In this document: positions 24,086 through 36,000 of the stretch, piece by piece | Layout: each line of letters starts with the position of its first letter | Position numbering within the stretch: the stretch's first letter is position 1 | From: Muricea muricata | Lineage: Eukaryota; Cnidaria; Anthozoa; Malacalcyonacea; Plexauridae | Direction: 5' to 3' | Assembly: GCA_963855995.1 (NCBI GenBank) | Contig: OY979719.1 | Location: 17,083,312-17,147,311 of the forward strand | DNA length: 64,000 nt | Position numbers and translations under genes: made by a program | The notes under the pieces: generated by a model | What the model was told of the DNA's origin: nothing | Database searches by the model: none | Seen by the model: the letters and a program-made list of their open reading frames with translations, nothing else

Positions 24086-27000
24086 ATGCTGAATTCTATC
24101 AAGAATTTACACACAGAAAGCTTGATTTACAAAGGATATCAATCCTCCTTGAGTCCCATTAGGAATTTCAAGGCAGCGTTGTGAGTATTTATAATGATAA
24201 TCAAGCACTTAACTTGCACCTGTCAATGTTAGTCATGAGGGGGTCAGGGGAAAGCGGGCAATGATAGCGAATTAGAATTCGAAGTAAAACGTATTGAAAG
24301 TTCTCTTCAAATTACATCTTACTTTTTAATTGCACTCAATCATATGTCCGACCTTTGCCCACCCACGTCCCACAACATTCAAATGACCATGCTCCCAGGC
24401 TTTCTAATTCGAACAACAACATCTGCGACCAAGCCCCCTATTATAGCCCTCCACCCCCTTGTGCCTAACATTAATAGGTGCATTAGAGATGTTCAGATCT
24501 CACTCCCAATACCTCTACTGCTACCTAAATCTATCTTTCAGCTAATCAAATGTGTTGTACCAACCCGATTACCCAATCAAATTGTTTAAAAATCGGGAAA
24601 AGGTAGCGCTAGTGGTAGAGGAAGTCAAATCTGAACCTCACTATTATATTGCAAAGCGTACAATGTATTATTAAGATTTTTTAACAACACTTTGGCTAAT
24701 TGCACCCAGCTACTGCAGTGAACCCTTTACTCCCCCGTTTTATGATTTGTTCAAGACTGCAAATTATGGCTGTTTTCGACGAGATCTTGAGTGTGCATGT
24801 TAGATAAGCAACACTGATCATATTGAACACTCTGCGATTCTACATGTAAATGAACAAATGCTAGAAATGGAATAATGACATGCATTTATGTATCATCTAG
24901 AAAAATAATTAACACCATTTATTTTACCATTGCTCACTTAAATAATTCTATTAAATAATTCATATTTTTGTTGTAAACTCCTTATCGATCAGCTAAGAAA
25001 ATTTTTTTTTGCCATTTTGCATCAGCCCCTAGTCTCTCCTAATTCCTATGCATGCTCATAGGTATGGGGCTAAGCTGCAAAGGGGAGATGCATAAAAGTT
25101 CTGTCTGAAATTTTTTATGTTATAAAGTCTGAGGCTTCTAAATATCATTTGGTTGAATGTCGCAGAAAACATGGATATGTTCAGGGCCTGTGACTGGGCC
25201 GTGTGCTGGCAATTATAAAAAAAAACAAGGACTTGTGGGACCCAAATTTTTGGTTGCACAATGCTAACTTTCCATTTTGGGTGTTCATTAATCTTTTTTT
25301 TTCGTGATGCAGATCCACAACAGTGCTGTCAAAAGATGAAAGATTCTATGATTTGGCTATCGTGGGAGGTGGTATTGTTGGACTTGCCACAGCTCGTGAA
25401 CTTGCTTTACGTTATCCAGGAATGAAACTTGTGCTGCTAGAAAAAGAGCGTTCTTTAGGTAAGATTTCTTTATATATATAACATTTATATCTTTTATGAT
25501 ACACAACTAAAAATTATGCATTTATATTTTTCCCCAAAATATTTCACCCAAGCAGGAATATTTCCAAGCATTTTTGTTGTATGCCATTTTTGAGTTTTGA
25601 AGGAAAGGAATGTATTTTTAGTTTGCGTTTTGGCTGGCGTATAAAAAAGTAAAAATGAATTAATACCCAAAATGAGTACTAGTAGAGTCAATATTTTAGC
25701 TAGGATTCGGAAAACATTGTCTCAAATAATTTTGTCTTTGTCCACTCAAGCAATTGTTACTGTAATGTATTAATATTAATAATATTAAATAAATTAATAC
25801 ATTATGATATATGATATATAATTTATACATCATGATGTAGTAAGTAATAATATTAATAAATTAGTACATAAATTAAATTAGCAAGGATATTATGACCATA
25901 ATTCCAAAATATAATTAAAATATTACACATAAATTGGCAGTCCTATGTTATAATCATACCACGTACCACGTACATCATATAAACACTCATCACACAGTTT
26001 GAACTCAGTGATGTGTTACTTGCAGATCAAGTGAAGTTGAATGAGTTTTAAATAGTCATACTGTCATACTAATTAACAATTCTAATTGTTTTAGTAGAAT
26101 TAATCTGAGTTAAATAATTGATTCATAAGCCATTTTGTTAAAAATGATACTATGCATTGTCTTAATGAATTGAAAAAAATATGCCAGGAAAATTATTGGT
26201 TTGCTACTCGATATTTATCGAGGAATAGATACCGTGTAGAGTAGCCAATCAAATTACAGCATTGGCATTAGTATGCTAGTATTATTCTAGTAATAGTCAA
26301 TAGGCTACTGTAATTGTCATAGACCTATACACAGCTTGTACTCAGCCTTTACACAGCATGATTCCGTATCTAAACCTCGCTTTCACCAATAGCGGTGGAC
26401 TATATGCGAGTGTTTTCTCAGTGGCCCGCTTAATTATAGTAGACACACTGTAAAACAGTAAATATTTCTGGAGAATGGAACAAGTTTTTTCTTGAAATAA
26501 TAATATATGCAATGATTGTTTGCTGGGATGCGCTGTGATGAGACAAGACTGGACTCACGATCAGGGCCGTCGCTAGAGCGTTAATTGGGGGGTTGAATAT
26601 TCATATTTTTGTGTTATGCCCGACTAATTTCTTTTGAAACCAACTTGATTTGAAACGAAATCAATCGGGCATAACATGAAAATATGAATATTCAACCCCC
26701 CAATTAACGCTCTAGGGACGGCCCTGCTCACGATTTTCTCATGAAACTGCCCATGCATTGGCAAAAGAATTTCCGTTTTCAATACCTTTTTTTTTCAAAA
26801 TGCCTCTTTTGTCTTTTAACTATGTTTAATGCCTCAGTCATTTGTAACCACGGCCCCCCCACCCCCGGGATATAGCGGGGATGTTCAAAAATATAACGGG
26901 GATTTAACGCCATTTAACAGCGCAATATGCCCCGTAGTGCCGTGGAATTAACTACGAATTTTAACACCGGGGAATCAAACCGGGATTTAACAGCCGGTCT

Positions 27001-30000
27001 TAAAATGGCGTCCCACAAAACAACTTGTAGAAAGTATGATTTTTAATATGTTTATGTATCCTTAGCAATTCAGAAACTTACAGTATAGGTATACATTAAA
27101 TCAGGGTTTACCTTATCTACGCAATTTATAAACACGAGCTTTATGTATTTGTTATATTAACTGTTACTATTTTCTTGTTATATTGGCGTAATATTTTTAA
27201 CACTTCATAAGGTTTTAAATTAATGTGTGATCTGGTTGATTTGGATGTTTTGAGGCACTGCCATACTGGGGGTTTAACAACTAACTTTGCACTAGGGGTG
27301 GGGAAATTAACAGTTTTTAACACTTGGTTAGTGTTAAGTTCCCCGCTATGTCCCGGGGGGGGGGCGTGGTTACAAATGACTGAGGCATAAGGCGAAACGA
27401 GGATTATTCATATTAAGTTGTAGACGTTCATTTATTTATTACGAGCTTTCGACTGCCAGTCTGCAGGTTTACAATTACATGTAGGAACAAAGTGACAAGA
27501 TGATAGTTCCCCCTGTATACAATATCGATATCTTAGATTGCATGTACGGAAAACAGTCAAATTTTGCACAGTAAACAACGGTATTGTACTGGTAAATGCT
27601 TTGATATGTTATCTGAGTCTTTTGTGCATGCTGTGTGCTATGATTCAATTGTCCTACTGTGCTGATAGTTTTCTCTGTCCTTTCTCAATGATTTCTCCGT
27701 TATTAAAATCTATTTGATGGTTATTCGTCTATGCGTGATTGGCAATATTTGAACTAACTTTGCAGTTCTCTACGTTTGTCTTGTGTTCCTTCAGCCGAGT
27801 GTTCTCCCAGTTCTTCTTCCAGTTTCGGCAGTATAGCTCCATGAGCAACCTGCACATTTAATTTGTAGACAACTTTAGCCTGATTTTCTGTCTAGCCTGT
27901 CTTTAGTTGAAGAAAATGACTGTCCTACAGGGTTTAGAGGTGTTACTCGGATATCATGAGATTTTCAGTAGTCTTTTCAGTGGTTCTGACCTTTGATGTA
28001 CGGAAGGTCATCGTAGCTGTAGCGGGATTGTGGTTCTACGAGATCGAAAAACAAGTTTACTAATTCTTCAGGTGACAAAGCTTTTGTCTATGCCATTGCT
28101 TGTTTCTTAGTTTCAACTTCTTATAAACATTTCCGAGGGCAACCGTTTGAGATTAAGGTGTTATGTGCTCCCGTTCCTGTTGTTTTCCTTCGATTGTATT
28201 GGGTAATATTGTTGCCATGCATGTGTAGGAGAGTTTGTGCAGTGCTGACGTTGGTCCGTTTTTGTTATGGGATGAATCTAGTATCTGTCCGTATGTGTGG
28301 CGGGTTTCCTGTGGAAAAAACCCCGCTATATAGATACACGTGCTTGGATATTGTGTCCTGTTTACAAAATCAATTAAATCATATCTATAACAGGAGGCGG
28401 GACTTGAAAAACAATCCCAAACACACACTCACGTTTACGGAAACTAACTCTTTTCATAAGGGCGGAAACACACACGGCCACCTAAATAAAAGTCGAAGTT
28501 TTAGAACTTTTAGACATAAACTACCAGAGGTGATGATGGCAAGAAACTAGAGTATGCATCGATGGTAAAAGATCAAAGATCTTGGATGGTTGTTATGACT
28601 GATGCACGTTCATCTTATTTTATGCATTCCGTTGCTTGTGTTCTTTTATATTGTCTTCTTGTACAAGTCAGTGGGGAAGTTAGTAAAAAACTTCCCGAAT
28701 CTTCTCTTGACACGAAAGGTGCGCAAAGATTTGCATCAAAATATCACGAAGAAGCGAGTACTGGCAAACATTTGGAGAAACGGGACGTCTCTAACCCAAC
28801 TCACAAATCAATAGTACACTCAACGACCTCAGCACACTCAACGACCTCAGCACACTCAACGACCTCAGCACACTCAACGACTTCAGCAACTTCGTCGTCA
28901 ACTAACTACGGATTATGGATTTTAACATTGAGCAGTTTAAGCGTCTCGACAACCTGTCATTCATTAGTTCTGATCACGTACGGATTATTTCGACAATTAA
29001 GAAACCTCCCCGGATTGAATGTGATGAACTTGTGTCTTTCCTTGGCGCTGTCGCAACTCACACACCTCATCGCAATCTCTCATTTTAACGGGACAATAGT
29101 TTGCGACGTTTTGGCAATTTTCATACACTATTTACGCCTATCATCATTTCTTTCTGTATCCATCATTTCTTATCATACTTGGTATATTTTCTCACGACCT
29201 TTTGCCGGACGAATATCCAACAGATCGCGGTCTAAGTTTGTCAAGTATTCTATCGTCGTATGGCTAACTCCAGCCGTATTTGTTATAATTTGTTTCACCT
29301 TGGACAAAACTCAAGTCTTTTCTCTCGATTATGGAACGAATTGCTGGATTGGAAGCAGAAATGGGCGATTGTTCTTGTATATAATACCGTCCTCAGTTCT
29401 AATACTTTACAATTTTTACAAATTCATCCAAACAGCTCTCAGTTTATCCCGTCATTACAAGCAGACACACGAGACCATAAAACGCAAAAAAGGAAAACAA
29501 AATCTTCTGGTCTGTGTAAAACTTGCCGCTCTCGTAACCTGCCCATGTTTCGTGTCGTTTTTTGCCATGTTGTTTCCCGATGTGGAAGCATTAAATTATT
29601 TGTACGCTGTTTCTGTATGTCTACAAGGAGTGTACATTGCCCAAATGTTTCTGCTGAACAAGAGGACAATAAAACTTTATAAGAATTGGTGGAGAAAGCG
29701 GAGAAACGTTGGAGCAGATCGATTACAAAACGTGGCGAGACCAAGAAGAAATGACGTGCCATCAGCAAACACAGCATTTCGACTGTCTTAGGAATAAATA
29801 TGAATAAAAACAGCAATGTCTTTGCTATATGAATATACTGAACATAAAATAGCCACATTGCAATGAAAACGTCTATGTATAAGACGATATTTCCTAACCG
29901 ATAACGCAATACGTAAATTAAAATTTTAAGTTCCGTTTAGGTTTGTTCATAAATAGAATAAAATTTCGATATATCGTGTCATTTTGAGGCATTGTGCATG

Positions 30001-33000
30001 CTGTTTCTTTGGCTAACTGTTATCGGGTATTTCCGCTACTTATCCTCTATTTAAACATGTAAATATTTTTGTCGATAATTAATGGACTAATTGTTAATTA
30101 TTATATAACCTTAAGAACTCTCATTTTGTCTTTGTTCGATATAATTGTGACGATAGGATCTGTCTGTATGTGCATGTAGGTTTCCTGTAAACGTTAATAT
30201 GTAGGGAGTAGGGACCCATTATTACGTGTAACTGTGAAACTTTCTCGCCTTGTTGCTGTTCTATAGTGAACTTAATATACTGGTCGATAGAATTAGGTAA
30301 ATTATAGAAATTGGTTAACATTATGTCTTTTGATGATGACAAAAATATCATCGACAAAACGAAACCATTTCTATAGGTGGTGATGTAGAATGGTTAAGCA
30401 TGTGGTAGTTCCTCAATTGTCTCCATGCAGAGGTTAGCTGCAATATGACTCACTGGACTACCCAAAGCACATCTTTAAATTTGTTTGTACGTCTGACTAT
30501 TGTAGTTAAAGAAGCTGTTGGAAAGCCTAAAGGCTTAGTGATATCACCTGTAGATAGTTTTGTTATGTTTTGTAATGCTGTGTCTTTTTTTGAGCTTGTT
30601 GCGAATATGTTCGCATACTCTGTCAACAGGAATTGCTGTATTCATATTAATCTGGCACTGCAAAGAGCAAAGAAAAATTCGTTGTCTCGAGCGGGATTTG
30701 AACTCACATCTTCGGCTTTCTAGACCGCCGCTCAAATCGCGACAATGAATTTTTCGTTGTTCTCTGTAGTGTCAGATTAATATTAATCTAGTTTTTCATA
30801 TCTCTGAGAATGGTTCTGATATACAAAAAAAGGAATTGCTGTGAATAGTGTTATTACGTCAGATGAGACCATGATTTCATCTTCCTGCTAGCTTCTCTGT
30901 AAACTCGGTAGAGTTGTTAACAGAGAAGTAGTGATGAAAGTGTGTCTGAAAGCAGCTTGAAGTGTTGTAAAGTGCTGTGTCTCTACAAGTGATGACAGGT
31001 CGAAGTGGGTTGTTAGGTTTGTGATCTTTGGTGGAACCTCGAGTGGTCGGTGATAATTATGCCAATGGTCGGTTTGTACGTATGTTTGTCGGGCTCCTGT
31101 TCACGTTTTAGTTTTTAATTCGCGTTCGATTCTTTTGAAAGAGGATTTAGAGACTTTCTTTCAGGTGTTTTATGGTTCAGTGAGTCTTGCATTTTTTCAC
31201 CGACCACCTGATAAATGCTTTCGTTTTTGTCGATGATATTTCTGCCATCATCAAAAGACCTACTGTATATATGCTAACCAATTTCTATAATGGATTTAAT
31301 TCTATCGACCCACATATTACATTCACTATGGAACAGGAAAAAGAGGGCAAACTTTCATTCGTAGACACATGACTCACCTTAGTTGCACGTATAGTAATAA
31401 TGAGTCCCTGCCTATTATCGTTTACAGGAAGCCTACACGTACGGAGAGATACTTAGACTTTAACTCACACCCTAACAAATAACTCTCCTACACAGAGCAA
31501 CAACATTGCCAAATACAATTGAAGGGAAACAACAGTTTGAACGTATAAACACATATAACTAACACTTTAATCTCAAACGGTTACCTTTGGAAATTCTTAC
31601 TAGAAGTTGAAAAGAAACGAGCAATGAGGAAGATAGAAGCTTTGCCACCTGAAGAATTAGTTAAATTGTTTTTCGATCTCGTAGAACCGCAATCCCACTA
31701 CAGCTACGCTGTCCTTCCGTACATCAAAGGCCTGACAGCACCACTAAAAAGACTACCAAAACTTCTACACATTGTAGAACAGTCGCTCAACTAAAGCAGA
31801 CCATCACCGAAAAATCAGGCTAACATTGACTACAAATTAATTGCGCAGATTGCTTATGGAGCTATATTGCCGAAAATGGGAAAGGAAAAACACTCAAATG
31901 AATCGCACTTGAAGTCTGCATTATAATTCTAGGCCCTTGAAAACTGGTATAAAGATTCTTTAAGTTTATTCTTTTAATCGTAATTCAATCACGTTTATAC
32001 AGCTATTATAAGGTTTTCTTTCCAAGCGTAAACTGTCAGCTATATGCGCTCAAGGGATAGTCGATTATATAAATCACATTTATACAGCTATTAAGGTTTT
32101 CTTTTTAAAAGCGTAAACTGTGATTTAGCTATATGCGCTCAAGGGATGGTCGATTATATAAATCACGTTTATACAGCTATTAAGGTTTTCTTTCCAAAAG
32201 CGTAAACTGTGAACTGAGTTCGCTCATGAGATGATCGATTATAGATTATTTACGGTCTGATACGCAGGAAAATAGGTTTGTAGCGAGTAAATTTGCCGTC
32301 ATATGTCCCCTATGTTGTTTCAAAGAAATAATTCGGCGTTTAGAGGAGAAAATAAGCAGTGACACGCTGTTATCCCGTGAACGCTCATAGTTACGGTTTT
32401 GGAAGGGTAACCTTTATTGAATTATCTGTGTATTAAATCCTGATAGAAATTAAGTAAATGTATAGTTTGTGTTGGTGATAAAGAACTCTCATCGTTAGCC
32501 CACAATCTTTGTATTGGTAGATGTAAAGTGATGCATACGTATAAAAAGCGAAAGTCGTACAATTTTAACAAAGATTGATGACAATTAAAACGCTCTTGAA
32601 ACCCATAAAAATTTTCAGGTGCATGGTAGCCATGCAGTTGTCGTCATATATCGTACAAAGACAGAGTTGTTGAGACAGGATGTTTGTATGGGGTTACGTA
32701 ATAGTTCATTCTAGAGACGGTTCTCTTTGATGTATCGCGGTCACTATAACCACGATAGTGACTTTGAGTGCAATATCAATTGGATGAAACTTGTGAAGAC
32801 ATCTCGTAAAATCTTGCAGTAGAGTTTTCAAGTCGATAGACTCGTTGAAACATCTCCTCGAAAGGTCAGATGACCAATTGATACCTACGAAATCAGGATT
32901 TATTTGATATAAAGTTTTATTTCACTGAGTCGTTTACAAGAAATATATACATGTTCAAATTAAAAGAAAATAAGTATACCGCGAATATCCAATAACAGTT

Positions 33001-36000
33001 GGTCACTCAGTCATGCCTCAAATGCCTACATTGTGTTACGATTTATACTTATAAATTTCGTCTCTAAATAGATGTGTTTATTCCAATGTGTCTATTTTAT
33101 GTACAGTATATTAATATAGCATTTAGGACATTGTGTTATTTATTCATATTTATTCTAAGACAATCTAAATCCTCTATTTGCCAATGACGCCAGTACATTT
33201 TTTGTTGGTCTCGTTACGTTTTTTAATCGATCTGCTCCAACGTTTGTCCTTTTTCTCCACCAATTCTTATAAAGTTTTATTGTCCTCTTGTTCAGCAGAA
33301 ACATTTGGGCAATGTACACTCCTTGTAGACATACAAAAACAACGTACAAATAATTTAATGCTTCCACATCGGGAAACAACATGGCAAAAAACGACAGGAA
33401 ACATGGGCAGGTTACGAGAGCGGCAAGTTTTACACAGACCAGAAGATTTTGTTTTCCCTTTTTGCGTTTTATGGTCTCGTGTGTCTGCTTGTAATGACGG
33501 GATAAACTGAGAGCTGTTTGGATAAACTTGTAGATATTGTAAAACATTAGAGTTGTGGACGGTATTATATACAAGAACAATCGCCCATTTGTGCTTCCAA
33601 TCCAGCAATTCATTCCATAATCCAGAGGAAAGACTTGAGTTTTGTCCAAGGTGACACAAATGGCAACAAATCCGGCTGGAGTTAGCCATACGAGGATAGA
33701 GTACTTGATAAATTCAGACCGTAGACTGTTAGTTATTCTTCCGACGAAAGGTCGTGAGAGAATATACCAAGTATGATAAGAAATGATGGATAGAGCGAGA
33801 AATGAGGATTCGCGTAAATAGTGTATGAAAATTGCCAAAACGTCGCAAACTATTGTCCCGTTAAAATGAGAGATTCCGACGAGGTACATTAATTCCGACA
33901 GCGCCATGGAAAGACATAAGTTCATGAAATTCAATCCGGGGACGTTTCTTAATTGTCGAAATAATCCGTACGTGATTAGAACTAATGAATGACAGGTTGT
34001 CGAGACGCTGAAACTGCTCAATGTTAAAATCCATAATCCGTAGTTAGTTGACGACAAAGTTGCAGAGGTCGTTGAGTGTTCTACTGGTTTGTGACTTGCG
34101 TTAGAGACGTCCCGTTTGTCCAAATGTTTGCCAGTACTCGCTTCTTCCTGATGTGCTGATGCAAATCTTTGCGCATCTTTCGTGTCAAGAGAAGATTTGG
34201 GAAGTCTTTTACTAACTTCCCCATTGACTTGTGCCAGAAGACAACATAAAATAATACAAGCAAAGCAATGTATAAAACTAGATAAACGTGCACTAATCAT
34301 GACTACCACCGAAGTTTTGATCTTTTACCATCTATGCATGCTCTATCTTTTTGTCCTGGTGATTTATGCCAAAAGAATACTAAGTACTTGACTTTTATTT
34401 GGTCGAGCGTGAAAAGGATTTCCGTAAACTCGAGCGTTGTGTTTGGGATTGTCTTTTTTTCCCACCATCTGTAGATATGATTTTGTAAATAATGCAAGGT
34501 ATCCACGCACGTGTATCCATATAGGGGTTTTTTAGTGTAGATTGTTCGAAAGAAAATTGTGTGGGTTTACAGGTTTAGCGTACGATTTAAACACTGAGCT
34601 TCATACTACATCCTATAAACTGAAACCACGACAGGCAGACAACTTAAGGAAGCACAAAATAAAACAAATTCCGAAAATAGGCATCTTGTATTCCTGATAT
34701 TCAAGAAAAGAAAAATACGAAAACGACGGAGTCGCTGATATTTCGTTCTTATTCCAAAGACATTGTCAAATGGTTTGACAATGTCTTTGGAGTAAAGACG
34801 AAATATCAGCGACTCCGTCGTTTTCTTGTTGTTTTTTCTTCTTGAATATCAGGAATACAACAAGATGTCCATTTTCGGAATTTGTTTTATTTTGTACTAT
34901 AAACTGACATGTACTATTTCTACGGGTAAACGTGTCTTCCATTAAATAGTTTTAGTTTGAGGTTTAGGCTAAGCCGCAAACACTTCTTTTGTGACATAAT
35001 AGAGATCATCAACCTTTAAATTTTTGAAACATACGATTTACGAACGATCTTTCAAATTGCTGTCCTAAGACACTGTATGATCCCAGAATCTTTAACATAG
35101 CTGAATATCTCAATCGTCCGACGTTCGAGATGACTGCGTTGTGTCGTTGGACGTTTGTGTAGAACGGCTGTCAGCAACTCAGCATGTCTAGCCATAGCAC
35201 TTAAACACTTTGTAAGTCTGCAGAAACCTCATGTTTTCGATGTTCAATAATTTGTCTACTTGCATGGCTTCAACTTTTGACTAAAGGCGTTTGACGTTTG
35301 CGGTTTGCAATTAATTTTAGGCCTCTAGACATGCTGACAGCGGCTCACTTCAAACGACACGAGTCGGTAAACTCGAACGTCAAGCGATTGTGGCGTTGAG
35401 ATATTTGCAGCCACAGACAAAGTGCCTTAGACTTAGTGCAACATCTTAAACTCATTTAAAGAACTTAAAGGAGGAGACATGGCTCTCTAACCATTAACTA
35501 CTAATCGTATTTAAGATACCGCTTGCACTAAAATTGCTCTACGATGTCGCAACTCTGCGCTTTCGAGAACGCATTGGCGTAGGCAGGCCGACGCCAATTA
35601 GTGGCGGGTTTGCCATTAAAAAACAGCATTGAATACATGTACTTGACATTATATAACAAGTTTTCCTCTAATTCGCTTACTTGAAGGAGTTTATTATGGT
35701 GGATGTTATCGCGTTGCTGTCTTGCATGCTGAGGGTCCGTAGAACCTCTAGTACTATTTTCCGTACTGAACACCCTCATCCATTTCTTGAGACAAAAATC
35801 ATCATTTAAGGTTCAAAAACGAACAAAGGTTCTTACAAGACAAGTTTTAGGAATTTGCCTTATGATAAGATGAGGCCATAAGTTTGGGCCATATCAGAGT
35901 AGAGCAGATTTTTTCAATGAAATCAAGTCAATAAGAACACATAAGAACACACCAATCAATTGAATAAGAATACATTTCTCATATATGACTATATGGGGCA

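Larger units (their letters stand above)
26537..35550. repeat. Segmental duplication block A (within L2HGDH intron 2)
   Basis: Collinear with block B (54704-64000 and beyond). Block A starts at TGTGATGAGACAAGACTGGA and contains PLE remnants, receptor 1 (+), more PLE, receptor 2 (-) and a shared non-coding tail. It differs from B by two private MITE insertions near its left end, by lacking a MITE and a LINE near its right end, and by the opposite orientation of an internal 0.85-kb PLE piece. Confidence 0.85.

Noticed and set aside
29260-29682. 140-codon frame overlapping receptor 1, with exact-length copies in receptors 2, 4 and 5, plus a 156-codon antisense frame
   Set aside because: They are shadows of the 7TM coding frame. 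Equal length is expected because the copies are recent duplicates; the protein has no sensible composition.
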